From assembly GCF_014650075.1 (NCBI RefSeq), contig NZ_BMUG01000005.1:186001-250000 (forward strand): a DNA stretch of 64,000 nt, read 5' to 3'. A program made the position numbers and the translations under genes. This document shows, one piece after another, positions 50,541 through 60,053 of this stretch. Numbering within the stretch: position 1 is the first letter of the stretch; each line of letters opens with the position of its first letter. Below the pieces are notes generated by a model, which was given only the letters and a program-made list of their open reading frames with translations, made no database searches and had not been told where the DNA came from. This DNA is from Streptomyces microflavus (lineage in GTDB: Bacteria; Actinomycetota; Actinomycetes; Streptomycetales; Streptomycetaceae).

Positions 50541-51502
50541 CCACCACCACCGCCGTGCGGCCCACCCCACCCCGGCCGGCCCCGGCCGCCCAGCGCCCCA
50601 CGGGCAGCAGAGCCCGCGCCTGGGCCACCCGAGCACCCCTCCTGCCCGCCCTCGTCTTCCTCATAGCCGTCACCCAACTGCCCTTCGTGGCAACGCTGGT
50701 GATCTCCTTCTTCGACTGGAACTCGCTCAAGCCGGACCAGCGCCACTTCACCGGATTCGCCAACTACAGCTCCGTCTTCACCGACCCCGCCCTGCGCGAA
50801 TCGGTCCTGACCACCGTCCTGCTCACCGCCACCGTGGTGATCGCCAGCGTCGTCCTCGGCCTCGCCTTCGCCCTGCTCCTGGACCGCACCTTCTTCGGCC
50901 GGGGCTTCGTCCGCACCCTGCTCATCACCCCGTTCCTGATCGTGCCGGTCTCTGCGGCGCTGCTCTGGAAACACGCGCTCTACAACCCCGAGTACGGGCT
51001 CTTCAACGGGGCGCTCAGCTGGTTCGGGAACCTCTTCGGGATCGAGGGGATCGCCCAGCCGGAGTGGACCTCCGAGATGCCGCTGATGGCCGTCGCCGCC
51101 GCCCTCGTCTGGCAGTGGACCCCGTTCATGATGCTGATCCTGCTGGCCGGGCTGCAGAGCCGCCCCGCCGAGATGATGGAGGCCGCCCGGCTCGACGGCG
51201 CGGGCCCCTGGCAGATGTTCCGCTTCCTGACCCTGCCCCACCTGCGCCGCTACCTCGAACTCGGCGTCCTGCTGGGCTCGGTGTACATCGTGCAGAACTT
51301 CGACGCCGTGTTCACCATCACCGCGGGCGGCCTCGGCACCGCCAACCTCCCGTACACCGTCTACGAGACCTTCTACCGGGCCCATGAGTACGGACTCGCG
51401 TCCGCCGTGGGTGTGGTCGTGGTGATCGGCACCGTGATCATCGCGACCTTCGCGCTCCGGGTGGTCTCCTCCCTCTTCCGTGAGGAGGCGAGCCGCGCAT
51501 GA
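50537..51502 (+). CDS. Sugar ABC importer permease (MalF-type)
   Basis: A 321-residue membrane protein with six helices. The cytoplasmic EAA loop (EMMEAARLDGAGPWQMFRFLTLPHL, about residues 214-238) docks the ATPase. It starts at ATG 50,537, inside the ATGA overlap with the binding-protein gene, and its stop overlaps the second permease start in the same way. No ATPase gene is in the operon; Streptomyces often uses the shared ATPase MsiK. Confidence 0.92.
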   Translation: MTTTTAVRPTPPRPAPAAQRPTGSRARAWATRAPLLPALVFLIAVTQLPFVATLVISFFDWNSLKPDQRHFTGFANYSSVFTDPALRESVLTTVLLTATVVIASVVLGLAFALLLDRTFFGRGFVRTLLITPFLIVPVSAALLWKHALYNPEYGLFNGALSWFGNLFGIEGIAQPEWTSEMPLMAVAAALVWQWTPFMMLILLAGLQSRPAEMMEAARLDGAGPWQMFRFLTLPHLRRYLELGVLLGSVYIVQNFDAVFTITAGGLGTANLPYTVYETFYRAHEYGLASAVGVVVVIGTVIIATFALRVVSSLFREEASRA

Positions 51503-52389
51503 GCGCCTCGACCGCACCACCGCCCCGCACCCCCGCCACCTCGAAGAAGCCACGGCCCACGGGAAGCGCCCGCAGGCGCTCCACCGCACTGGGCCTGGCC
51601 GCCTGGGCCGTCGGCATCGTCTTCTGCCTGCCCGCCCTCTGGATGGTGCTGACCTCCTTCCACTCGGAGGCCGACGCGGCGACCAACCCGCCCTCACTGG
51701 CGGCCTCGCTGACGCTCGACGGCTACCGGACGTTCTTCGGCGGCGACGGCGGCCCGACCCCCTGGCCCCCGCTGGTCAACTCCCTCACCGCGTCGGTGTT
51801 CTCCACCCTCCTGGTGCTCCTGCTGGCGCTGCCCGCCGCGTACGCGCTCTCCATCCGGCCGGTGCGCAAGTGGACCGACGTGATGTTCTTCTTCCTCTCC
51901 ACCAAGATGCTGCCGGTGGTCGCCGGGCTGCTGCCGGTCTACCTGTTCGCGAAGAACACCGGGCTCCTGGACAACATCTGGCTGCTCGTCCTGCTCTACA
52001 CCTCGATGAACCTGCCGATCGCGGTGTGGATGATGCAGTCCTTCCTCGCCGACGTCCCGGTCTCCATCATCGAGGCGGCCCAGGTCGACGGGGCGAGGCT
52101 GCCCACCGTGCTGGGCCGGGTCGTCGCCCCGGTCGCCGCCCCCGGCATCGCCGCCACGGCCCTGATCTGCTTCATCTTCAGCTGGAACGAGCTGTTGTTC
52201 GCCCGGGTGCTGACCGGCGTGGTCGCCGGGACGGCACCCGTCCACCTGACCACCTTCGTCACCAGCCAGGGCCTCTTCCTCGCCCAGCTGTGCGCGGCGT
52301 CGGTGGTCGTGTCCCTGCCGGTGCTCATCGCCGGCTACGCCGCCCAGGACAAACTCGTCCAGGGCCTTTCACTGGGAGCAGTCAAATGA
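51499..52389 (+). CDS. Sugar ABC importer permease (MalG-type)
   Basis: A 296-residue six-helix permease, partner of the upstream one, with the EAA loop SIIEAAQVDGARLPTVLGRVVAP (about residues 190-212). It has four-base ATGA overlaps at both ends, so the four operon genes are translationally coupled. Confidence 0.92.
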   Translation: MSASTAPPPRTPATSKKPRPTGSARRRSTALGLAAWAVGIVFCLPALWMVLTSFHSEADAATNPPSLAASLTLDGYRTFFGGDGGPTPWPPLVNSLTASVFSTLLVLLLALPAAYALSIRPVRKWTDVMFFFLSTKMLPVVAGLLPVYLFAKNTGLLDNIWLLVLLYTSMNLPIAVWMMQSFLADVPVSIIEAAQVDGARLPTVLGRVVAPVAAPGIAATALICFIFSWNELLFARVLTGVVAGTAPVHLTTFVTSQGLFLAQLCAASVVVSLPVLIAGYAAQDKLVQGLSLGAVK

Positions 52390-53375
52390 GGGCAGCCATC
52401 GTCGAGGCCCCCGGCAAGGTGTCCGTCACCACGGTCGAGGACCCCACGCCCGGCCGGCGTGACGTGGTCGTGAAGGTGGCGTCCTGCGGGCTCTGCGGCA
52501 CCGATCTGCACATTCTCCAGGGGGAGTTCGCCCCCACCCTGCCGATCGTCCCCGGCCACGAGTTCGCCGGGGAGATCGTCGCCGTCGGCAACGACGTCAC
52601 CGAACTGGCCGTCGGCGACAAGGTGGCCGTCGACCCCTCGCTGCACTGCCACGAGTGCCGCTACTGCCGCTCCGGCCGCGGCAACCTCTGCGACAACTGG
52701 GCCGCGATCGGCGTCACCGTCCCCGGCGGGGCGGCCGAATTCGCCGTCGCCCCGGTCGCCAACTGCGTCAAGCTGCCCGAACACATCGACGTCACCGACG
52801 CGGCCCTCATCGAACCGCTCTCCTGCGCCGTACGCGGGTACGACGTCCTGAAGAGCAACCTGGGCTCCGAGGTGCTGATCTACGGCTCCGGGACGATGGG
52901 CCTGATGATGCTGGAGCTGGCCAAGCGCACGGGCGCCGCGTCGGTGGAGGTGCTGGACGTCAACGCCCAGCGCCTGGAGACCGCGAAGCTCCTCGGCTGC
53001 ACGGGAGCGGCCGCCCGGGCCGAGGAGTTCGACCGCCCGGGCGGCTGGGACGTGGTCATCGACGCCACCGGCAACGCGGGGGCCATCCAGGACGGCCTGG
53101 GCCGGGTCGCCAAGGGCGGCACCTTCCTCCAGTTCGGGGTGGCGGACTACGCCACCACCGCGGTCATCGAGCCGTACCGGATCTACAACCAGGAGATCAC
53201 CATCACCGGTTCGATGGCGGTCCTGCACAGCTACGAGCGGGCCGCCGCGCTCTTCGCGAGCGGGGTGCTGGACCCGGCCGTCTTCATCAGCGACCGGCTG
53301 CCGCTGGAGCAGTACCCGCAGGCGATCGACCAGTTCAAGGCCGGGGTGGGGCGCAAGATCGTGGTGCAGCCCTAG
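52386..53375 (+). CDS. Zinc-dependent medium-chain dehydrogenase (sorbitol/polyol dehydrogenase-like)
   Basis: A 329-residue MDR-family dehydrogenase. Catalytic zinc ligands lie in CGLCGTDLH (Cys37 region) and GHEFAGEI. Structural zinc is bound by CHECRYCRSGRGNLC (about residues 86-100). The nucleotide fold uses YGSGTMGLMM, with Asp in EVLDVNAQR favouring NAD. Together with the importer it should oxidise an imported polyol to a ketose. It starts at ATG 52,386, overlapping the permease stop. Confidence 0.9.
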   Translation: MRAAIVEAPGKVSVTTVEDPTPGRRDVVVKVASCGLCGTDLHILQGEFAPTLPIVPGHEFAGEIVAVGNDVTELAVGDKVAVDPSLHCHECRYCRSGRGNLCDNWAAIGVTVPGGAAEFAVAPVANCVKLPEHIDVTDAALIEPLSCAVRGYDVLKSNLGSEVLIYGSGTMGLMMLELAKRTGAASVEVLDVNAQRLETAKLLGCTGAAARAEEFDRPGGWDVVIDATGNAGAIQDGLGRVAKGGTFLQFGVADYATTAVIEPYRIYNQEITITGSMAVLHSYERAAALFASGVLDPAVFISDRLPLEQYPQAIDQFKAGVGRKIVVQP

Positions 53376-53418
53376 CGCGCGGGGTGCGAGGGACGGCCCC
53401 GGTCGGCGGACCTTCCGG

Positions 53419-53854
53419 TCAGCGGCCGGGCAGGGAAGTGCCGGCGGCGAGCAGAAGTGTGTCCGGTGCGGCGCGGATGAAGGTGCTGTCGTCGGGGGTG
53501 ACCAGGGTGAAGAGATGCAGCCCCGCCCCCGCGACCGTGATGTCGTACGGCTCGTACGGGAAGCCGGCGCGGTCGTACGGATCCCTGCGGGGTCATCGAG
53601 AGCGATCGCCGGCCCGCCGCTTCGTAGAAGAGGGCCGGCGGACCGTCCCCGTGCTCGTCCAGGGTGTAGCCGGTCGTGTCCCAGCTCGCCTCCATCCCCT
53701 CGTCGCGAGCGATGAGGAGGGCGCCGCGGCCGTTGGAGGTCCCGGTGCCACCGGGAATCCACGGCGAGAACACGCCGTCGGATTCGTCTTCGCCGGAGGC
53801 GCACCGGAGCTCGGGCCAGCGGCTGAGCCATGACGTGAGAAACCGGTCCACCAC
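53419..53854 (-). pseudogene. Frameshifted hypothetical gene
   Basis: From GTG 53,854 the minus strand reads a plausible N-terminal part (VDRFLTSWLSRWPELRC through GRRSLSMTP). Around 53,590 the sensible sequence continues in another frame: DPYDRAGFPYEPYDITVAGAGLHLFTLVTPDDSTFIRAA, ending TSLPGR and stop at 53,419. A single-base indel explains it. I do not recognise the family. It may be a recent pseudogene or a sequencing error. Confidence 0.6.
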
Positions 53855-53958
53855 GGCGGCGGACGGTCACGTCCGCCGGAGGGCGCCCACGGTCTGCGGG
53901 GTGAGCCGGTCCGGGCCGCCGGACACCGGACCGGCTCACCTGCCTCACACCGTGCGGA

Positions 53959-56151
53959 TCAGGGGAAGTTGACGACGGTCGAAGGGATCGTCGACGTTCC
54001 CGAGGTGGGGGAGCCGATGTTGTTGATCACGTGCTGGTACTGGCCGTTGCCGCCGAGCGAGACGACCAGCAGGTTGTGGAACTTCACGCCCGGTTTCACC
54101 GGGGCCTTGAAGCCGTGTTCCTGGATGATCGTCGGGTCGACGTTGTAGTAGCAGTAGCTGCCCAGACCCCAGCCCTCGTGCTGGTTCACGGAGTCGTCGA
54201 CCCGGTAGGCCGCGTACCCCTTCGTGCTGCCGTTCTGGATGGCCGCCTGGTTGGGTGCGTCGTACGCCTTCTCGTTCTGGAAGAAGATCGTCCGGCCGCG
54301 CTCGCCGTACCACTCCACGTCGTACTTGTTGAAGTGTTCGACGAACAGGCCGGTGGCCAGGACGTCGTCGCCGTTGACGCGGACGCCGTAGTCGGCCCGG
54401 TTGGTCTCCCAGCCCCAGCCCTCGCCGTGGTCGGCGCGCCAGATCCAGGTGTGGTCGATGATGACGTCGTCGCTGTTGACCACCAGGCTGGTGGTCGCCT
54501 TGCCGGGGCCCGCGCCGCCGATGCGGATGAACACGTCCTGCACGGTGGTGGGGTTGACCGAGTGGTCGGTGGAGGCGCCCTGAGGGCCGACCTCCAGCAG
54601 GGTGGACGAGTTGACCGGTCCGGCGTCGATGAGGAAGCCGGCCAGCTTCACCCCGTCGACGTCGGCGACCTTCATCGCGGTCACCCCGTTGTCCGGGATG
54701 ATCGTGGCGAGGCCGAGACCGAGGACGACGGTGTTGGCGCGGTTCACGTTGATGGTCTGGTCGATGTGGTAGACACCGGGCGTGAACAGCAGGTTGAGGC
54801 CCTGGGCGAGCGCCGCGTTGATGGTCGCCGCGGTGGCGCCCTGCTTGACGACGTAGAAGCGGTTCAGCGGGATGGACTCACCCTGCTGGTTCCCGCTGTC
54901 CCACGAGACGCCGCGCGCGTTGACACGCTTCGCCGGGACGAAGACCTTGTACTCGTTGCCGTCCAGGTAGAGGAACGGCTTCTCGCGCGAGATCGGAGTG
55001 GTGTCCAGCGTGGTGTACGGCGGGTTCGGGTAGCTGGACGCGGGCGCGCCCTGCACACCGGAGAAGGTCATGTTCCAGACCGCGTTGGTCCAGCCGCCCA
55101 CCGAGCTGTCGCGGGTGTACCACTGCTGCTGGGAGTACGGGCCCACGGTGCCGTCGATCTTGCTGTCGGCGATGTAGCCGCCGCTGGCCCAGCCGTATCC
55201 GTCGGGCGCCAGGTTGAGCCCGCCCTTGATGTGCATACGGCGGAAGGGCGCGGCCTGGGAGACGGCCCAGCGGTTGGTGCCGTTGACCGGGTTGAGCGTG
55301 AGGTTCTCCGCCGAGCGCCAGAAGTTCTGCGTGGCGTTCCCGTCGAACCAGCCCGCGTCCACGGTCACATCGCCGTTGAACGTGGTGGCGTTGGGGTTGA
55401 GGCCGAGGCCGGCGATCTGGGTGTAGAACCCGATCTGCGCGTTGATGTTGTTGTACGTACCGGGCTTGAAGAGCAGCGCATGCCGTCCGGAGCCGAACTG
55501 CGCGGACTCCTGCTGCCGGAAGATCTCGTCGACCTTGCCCTGGATGTTCGGCGTGGAGGGGTCGAAGACATGGACGTTCGGGCCGAGGTCACCGCCGCCG
55601 GGAATCTCCGGGCCGCCGCCCCCGTCCCGCGTACCGAAGACCTTGAACTCCCAGAGGGAGTAGCCGTATCCGGTGGCGCGCTCCGTGCCGGTCAGGCGTA
55701 CGTAGCGGGCCTCGCCGGAGACGGTGAGCGTCTCGTTCCCGCCCTGGCTGGTGGTGGTGCTGTACGCGGTCGTCCAGTTGGTGCCGTTGGTGGAGAGCTC
55801 GATGCGGTAGCTCTTCGCGTGCGCGGCCTCCCAGGCGAGCTCGACCCGGCTGAGGGCGGCCGGGGAGCCGAGGTCGATCCGTATCCACTGCGGGTCGGAG
55901 AAGGCGCTGGACCAGCGCGTCCCGCCGTTCCCGTCGACCGCGTTGCCCGCGGCCGTGCCGCCGTTCTCCTCGCTGGAGGCGGTCGTCGGGCTGCCCTGGG
56001 AGAGCAGGACGGGGGCGGCCTGGGCCGGGGCGGCCTGAGCCACTCCGAGCAGGGCCGCGACCAGCGCGGTCACCAGCGCGAAGCCGAGGCCGCGCCATCG
56101 GTGGAGTGCGGCCATCGGGGGCCGCGAGGGTCTGACGAGGGCAACAGACAT
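53959..56151 (-). CDS. Secreted discoidin plus right-handed beta-helix carbohydrate-active protein
   Basis: A 730-residue exported protein. A Sec signal (about residues 1-46, ending AQAAP) is followed by an F5/8 type C (discoidin/CBM32) domain (about 50-185). A long parallel beta-helix region then shows two rounds of repeats (about 200-430 and 470-720), as in GH55-like beta-1,3-glucanases. Repeated VVNSDDVIIDHTWIW and VRVNGDDVLATGLFV patterns are helix coils. The start ATG 56,151 has CAGGAGACC upstream. It is divergent from a GH16 glucanase with closely similar discoidin domains, which suggests beta-glucan as the shared target. The catalytic family is not certain. Confidence 0.8.
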   Translation of the reverse strand: MSVALVRPSRPPMAALHRWRGLGFALVTALVAALLGVAQAAPAQAAPVLLSQGSPTTASSEENGGTAAGNAVDGNGGTRWSSAFSDPQWIRIDLGSPAALSRVELAWEAAHAKSYRIELSTNGTNWTTAYSTTTSQGGNETLTVSGEARYVRLTGTERATGYGYSLWEFKVFGTRDGGGGPEIPGGGDLGPNVHVFDPSTPNIQGKVDEIFRQQESAQFGSGRHALLFKPGTYNNINAQIGFYTQIAGLGLNPNATTFNGDVTVDAGWFDGNATQNFWRSAENLTLNPVNGTNRWAVSQAAPFRRMHIKGGLNLAPDGYGWASGGYIADSKIDGTVGPYSQQQWYTRDSSVGGWTNAVWNMTFSGVQGAPASSYPNPPYTTLDTTPISREKPFLYLDGNEYKVFVPAKRVNARGVSWDSGNQQGESIPLNRFYVVKQGATAATINAALAQGLNLLFTPGVYHIDQTINVNRANTVVLGLGLATIIPDNGVTAMKVADVDGVKLAGFLIDAGPVNSSTLLEVGPQGASTDHSVNPTTVQDVFIRIGGAGPGKATTSLVVNSDDVIIDHTWIWRADHGEGWGWETNRADYGVRVNGDDVLATGLFVEHFNKYDVEWYGERGRTIFFQNEKAYDAPNQAAIQNGSTKGYAAYRVDDSVNQHEGWGLGSYCYYNVDPTIIQEHGFKAPVKPGVKFHNLLVVSLGGNGQYQHVINNIGSPTSGTSTIPSTVVNFP

Positions 56152-56220
56152 GTCCTGGTCTCCTGAGGTGTCATATGTGCGGGGGCGGAGGTGGGGGGCG
56201 GGCGCAGCTCCCACGGGAAG

Positions 56221-56236
56221 GAGAGAGCGCTCTCTC
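56221..56236. promoter_or_regulatory. LacI-type palindromic operator, beta-helix gene side
   Basis: GAGAGAGCGCTCTCTC is a perfect 16-bp palindrome with the central CG typical of LacI-family sites (compare CebR, TGGGAGCGCTCCCA). It lies 70 bases before the beta-helix gene. The remaining intergenic bases 56,237-56,457 show no gene. Confidence 0.65.
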
Positions 56237-56457
56237 GGTAGCCGAATGATTCTCCCGCGTTTCGGCCACGTCAAGAGTTGTGCACAGGATCGGTGCGATC
56301 GGCCTCCGGAGGCGCTTGATGTTTCATCTCCTGAAAGCACACGGGCAGTTGGTGGAGTTCTGTGACGACAAGTCGGGTGACGATCGACCGGCTGCCGGGC
56401 CAACTGCTCCGCAACCCCTTGACGGTTGACGCGGCTCCCGCCACTCTCCCCCTTGCG

Positions 56458-56474
56458 GGGGGAGCGCTCTCTCG
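56458..56474. promoter_or_regulatory. LacI-type operator, GH16 gene side
   Basis: GGGGAGCGCTCTCTCGG shares the GAGCGCTC core and one GCTCTCTC arm with the perfect palindrome at 56,221. It lies about 33 bases before the GH16 start, so one sugar-responsive repressor could control both divergent genes. Confidence 0.6.
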
Positions 56475-56506
56475 GCCCAACCTCCGCTACAGAGCAAGGA
56501 GTTCCC

Positions 56507-58240
56507 ATGAATGCCCGTGGAACACCACGGCTTCGAGGCGCCCTGGCCGTCATGGCCGCGGTGGCCCTCCTGTTCACCCTCTCGGCGGCGCTCGCCCCGG
56601 AGCGGGCCGTCGCCGCGGCCGTCCTCGTCTCCCAGGGGAAACCGGCCACCGCCTCCAGCGCCGAAGGTCCCTTCACCGCCCCCAACGCCGTGGACGGCAA
56701 CCCGGCGACCCGCTGGTCCAGCGAGTTCACCGACGACCAGTGGATCCGCATCGACCTCGGCACGAGCACCGCGGTCGGCCAGGTCGTGCTGAACTGGGAG
56801 GCCGCGTACGCCAGGGGCTACCGGATCGAGCTCTCCGCCAACGGCACCGACTGGACGACGATCCACTCCACCACCACCGGCACCGGAGGCGTCGAGACCC
56901 TCACCGTCTCGGGGACCGGACGCTACATCCGGCTGCTGGGCACCCAGCGCGCCACCCCGTGGGGCTACTCCCTCCACGAGTTCCAGGTCTACTCCACCAC
57001 CGGCGGCAACAACCCCGGCGGTGACGTCCTGCTCTCGTACGGCAAGGCCGGATCCGCCTCCACCTCCCAGCACGACGGCACCTGCTGGGAGTGCGGCCCG
57101 GACAAGGCCTTCGACCGGGACCCCGCGAGCCGCTGGGCCACCAGCCCCGAGGGCGGCTGGACCGACCCCGGCTGGATCGCCGTCGACCTCGGCGCCCCCG
57201 CCCAGATCAACCGGGTGGTCCTCCAGTGGGACCCGGCCTACGCCAGGGCCTACCGGATCGAGGTCTCCGACAACGGCGCCGACTGGCGGACGATCCACCA
57301 GACCGCCTCCGGCACCGGCTTCAAGGAGACGCTCGACGTCAGCGGCACCGGCCGGCACGTACGGCTGTACGCCACCCAGCGCAGCGGTCAATACGGCTAC
57401 TCGCTCTGGGAGTTCCAGGTCTGGGGCACCGGCGGAGCGCCGATCCCCGCCCCGCCGCTGCCCGCCGACCCCACGTACGACCGGCTGGTCTTCAGCGACG
57501 AGTTCAACGGCCCCGCCGGTGCCGCACCCGACCCGGCCAAGTGGGTCCCGGAGACCGGAACCGGACCCAACAACGAGCTGGAGTACTACACGGACAACAA
57601 GAACGCCGCCCAGGACGGCAACGGCTCCCTCGTCCTGGAGGCCCGCCGGGAGGCGACACCGGGATCGGCCTGCCCGCCCGACCCGCTGAGCGGAAGCACC
57701 ACGTGCCAGTACACCTCGGCGCGGCTCAACACCTACGGGAAGTTCCAGTTCACCTACGGCCGGGTCGAGGCGCGCATCAAGGTCTCCGGCACCCAGGGGC
57801 TCTGGCCCGCGTTCTGGATGCTGGGCGCGGACTACTTCGACAAGGGCCGCCCGTGGCCCTACACCGGTGAGATCGACATCATGGAACACGTCGGCAAGGA
57901 GCCGAAGACCGCCTACTCCACCCTGCACGCCCCCGCCTACAACGGCGCGGCCGGCTACGGAGGCCCCCACACCCTGCCCGGGGGCGCGGACTACGCCGAC
58001 GACTTCCACACCTTCGCCGTGGACTGGAACAGCACCGGCATGACGTTCCGGGTCGACGGCCAGGTGTCGTTCCGGGTCGACCGGGACGAGCTGGAGCGCA
58101 CCCGCGGACCCTGGGTGTTCGACCACGACTTCTTCCTGATCCTCAACAACGCGGTCGGGGGTGACTGGCCGGGTCCGCCGGACACCACCACCCGCTTCCC
58201 GCAGAAGCTGAGCGTCGACTACATCAAGGTCTGGCAGTAG
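56507..58240 (+). CDS. Secreted GH16 beta-glucanase with two discoidin domains
   Basis: A 577-residue exported enzyme. The signal peptide ends at about residue 38 (RAVAAA). Two F5/8 type C domains occupy about 40-165 and 175-310, and a GH16 catalytic domain about 325-577. The active site GEIDIMEH has the nucleophile E455, helper D457 and acid/base E460. This E-x-D-x-x-E form is typical of endo-beta-1,3-glucanases. The start ATG 56,507 follows CAAGGAG. The divergent beta-helix protein carries a related discoidin domain. It is probably secreted together with that protein for glucan breakdown. Confidence 0.92.
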   Translation: MNARGTPRLRGALAVMAAVALLFTLSAALAPERAVAAAVLVSQGKPATASSAEGPFTAPNAVDGNPATRWSSEFTDDQWIRIDLGTSTAVGQVVLNWEAAYARGYRIELSANGTDWTTIHSTTTGTGGVETLTVSGTGRYIRLLGTQRATPWGYSLHEFQVYSTTGGNNPGGDVLLSYGKAGSASTSQHDGTCWECGPDKAFDRDPASRWATSPEGGWTDPGWIAVDLGAPAQINRVVLQWDPAYARAYRIEVSDNGADWRTIHQTASGTGFKETLDVSGTGRHVRLYATQRSGQYGYSLWEFQVWGTGGAPIPAPPLPADPTYDRLVFSDEFNGPAGAAPDPAKWVPETGTGPNNELEYYTDNKNAAQDGNGSLVLEARREATPGSACPPDPLSGSTTCQYTSARLNTYGKFQFTYGRVEARIKVSGTQGLWPAFWMLGADYFDKGRPWPYTGEIDIMEHVGKEPKTAYSTLHAPAYNGAAGYGGPHTLPGGADYADDFHTFAVDWNSTGMTFRVDGQVSFRVDRDELERTRGPWVFDHDFFLILNNAVGGDWPGPPDTTTRFPQKLSVDYIKVWQ

Positions 58241-58253
58241 CAGGGCCTCACCA

Positions 58254-58296
58254 GGGGCGCGGTCCGGGTCACCGTCGGTGGCCGGGGCCGCGCCCC
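58254..58296. terminator. Probable bidirectional terminator
   Basis: GGGGCGCGG (58,254-58,262) pairs with CCGCGCCCC (58,288-58,296) around a GC-rich loop between the convergent GH16 and DUF3048 genes. Confidence 0.55.
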
Positions 58297-58312
58297 GCCG
58301 CACCCGGAAGCC

Positions 58313-59284
58313 TCAGCGGGGCGCGTAAACGATCCACAGGGGCCCGGGGGCCAGGTCGATCCGCTCGCCGTCCGGGGTGGTGAACGCCGTGTCCGCGTCC
58401 GCCGAGGGGCGCGCCCACCGGGCCTCGTACGCCTTCCCGTCCCGCAGGACGTGCGCGGTCCCCGAGCCCACGGTCTCGGTGAACGGGGTGTTGTTCCCCG
58501 ACCGGTCCCCGAAGGCCGAAGGGCGTACGGTCACGTCCTGCACGATCACCGTGGCGGCCCCGAGCCGCCCTCCCTCGCTCGTCCGGGCGGGGGAGCCGTC
58601 CATGGAGACCAGCCACCGCTCGCGCTCGGCGGACCAGGTGAAGGTGGTGCGCGCGGACGGGAAGCGGACCGTACGGCTCTCCTCGGCCCTTCCGCCGGGC
58701 GGCGCCGGGCCGAACCTCAGCCCCAGCGCCTCCACGGCCTCGGTCCCGGAAGCGGCGTACGGGATCCTCTCCGGCCGGAGGTACAGATTGTGCGGGGCCG
58801 GCCGCTCCGGCCCCCGGAAGTAGGCCCGGGGCGCGGCCGACGGCGGTACGGCGTCGAGGGGCGCCCGGTCGATGGCCGGGAGGAGCCTGCTCTGGGCCCC
58901 GGAGAAGGCGAGCACCGGCCGGTCGAACTGGCGCAGCAGCTCCAGATCGGTCTCCCGGGCGCTGCGGACCGGCCCGATCACCGGCGGCAGCTCGGAGGAG
59001 TAGACCGCGAGGAGCCGGCTGAGACCGGCCTCCACCTGTTCGACATAGACGATGTCCGCCTGGTCGAGACCGGTCTGCGGCCGGGCGGGCGCCACATTGT
59101 CGATCTTCACGGCGAGCACTTTCGCGTCCGCTCCCGTCCCGGACGGGCTGCTGCTCCGGCTCTCGGGCCCCGAGCCGTCCCCGCCCGTGCATCCGGCCGC
59201 GAGGAGGACCAGGAGGAGCATGGTGAGCAGCGCGGCGGCCGGTGTCCTCGATCGGGCTGATGCGTTCGATCGGGCTACGGACAT
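58313..59284 (-). CDS. DUF3048 (YerB-like) lipoprotein
   Basis: A 323-residue lipoprotein with a signal ending in LLAAGC (about residue 31), a Ser/Gly-rich linker, and two DUF3048 halves. The domain starts AVKIDNVAPARPQTGLDQADIVYVEQVEAGLSRLLAVY and shows IGPVRSARETDLEL and PHNLY motifs. Function of the family is unsettled; a cell-envelope role is assumed. I chose ATG 59,284 since it gives a clean signal peptide. Confidence 0.88.
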   Translation of the reverse strand: MSVARSNASARSRTPAAALLTMLLLVLLAAGCTGGDGSGPESRSSSPSGTGADAKVLAVKIDNVAPARPQTGLDQADIVYVEQVEAGLSRLLAVYSSELPPVIGPVRSARETDLELLRQFDRPVLAFSGAQSRLLPAIDRAPLDAVPPSAAPRAYFRGPERPAPHNLYLRPERIPYAASGTEAVEALGLRFGPAPPGGRAEESRTVRFPSARTTFTWSAERERWLVSMDGSPARTSEGGRLGAATVIVQDVTVRPSAFGDRSGNNTPFTETVGSGTAHVLRDGKAYEARWARPSADADTAFTTPDGERIDLAPGPLWIVYAPR

Positions 59285-59575
59285 GGCGACCGCCCTTCCG
59301 GGGCACCGGCCGGCCGTCCCGGCGGAGGGCTGCCGCGTCGCTGCCCTCTCTCCATCATCACGCACGGGGCCCGCTCACGGTTGCGTCCGCCGCCCGTACC
59401 CGCCCCCGAGGCCCCCGCGCGCCCCGGCAGGCCACCGCCCCCTCGGCCGACATGGCTGGAAATGCACTGTGCCGCGCGCTCGATTCCGCTTCCGATGGGA
59501 CCGTTGGCTCTCTACGGTTGCACCAGCGGCGCTCTACGTGTCCGTACGGTGACGGGTGAGGCAGAGGGGGGTCCG

Positions 59576-60022
59576 GTGGAAGCCGAGTTGACGGCACTGG
59601 CGGCATCGGGTGCGACGGCCTTCGTGGGGCTGATGGCCACCGAGGCGTGGAACCAGGCACGCGGACGGGTGGCCCGGTTCCTGGCGCGGGGCGAGGACAG
59701 CGAGGCCGTGGACGCCGAGCTGGAGGAGTCCCGCGAGGAACTGATCGCGGCGCGCCGGAGCGGCGACGAGGACGGCGCCGCGGACGTGACGGCCGAGTGG
59801 CGGATCAGGATCCGCCGTGCCCTGCGGGACAATCCGGAGGCGGCGGACGAGCTCAGGGGGCTGCTCGACGAGCTGGCCCCCCTGCAGCCGACCGGTACCA
59901 CCGTGTCGATCACGAACAACACCATCAGCGGGGGCCACTACAACGGTCCGGTGCTCATGGCCCAGACGATCCACGACGGCGTGCACGGGGCAGCGCGGCG
60001 GCAGGGACCGGGCACCCCGTGA
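59576..60022 (+). CDS. Hypothetical protein with Asn/Gly-rich C-terminal motif
   Basis: A 148-residue protein starting at GTG 59,576 after GAGGGGGG. It has an alpha-helical N-terminal part (ELTALAASGATAFVGLMATEAWNQARGRVARFL), an acidic coiled-coil-like middle, and ends in SITNNTISGGHYNGPVLMAQ. This C-terminal pattern recurs in Streptomyces proteins near putative conflict or signalling modules, but I cannot assign a function. The 291 bases upstream contain no clear gene. Confidence 0.6.
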   Translation: MEAELTALAASGATAFVGLMATEAWNQARGRVARFLARGEDSEAVDAELEESREELIAARRSGDEDGAADVTAEWRIRIRRALRDNPEAADELRGLLDELAPLQPTGTTVSITNNTISGGHYNGPVLMAQTIHDGVHGAARRQGPGTP

Positions 60023-60053
60023 GCACCTCGGGCCACCCCGGCCCGACCGGTCC

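Noticed and set aside
54031..56166. Long open frame (about 711 codons) opposite the beta-helix gene
   Set aside because: It is a high-GC antisense shadow: no domain is recognisable, composition is Val/Gly/Arg-rich, and the opposite strand encodes a complete secreted protein with discoidin and beta-helix repeats.
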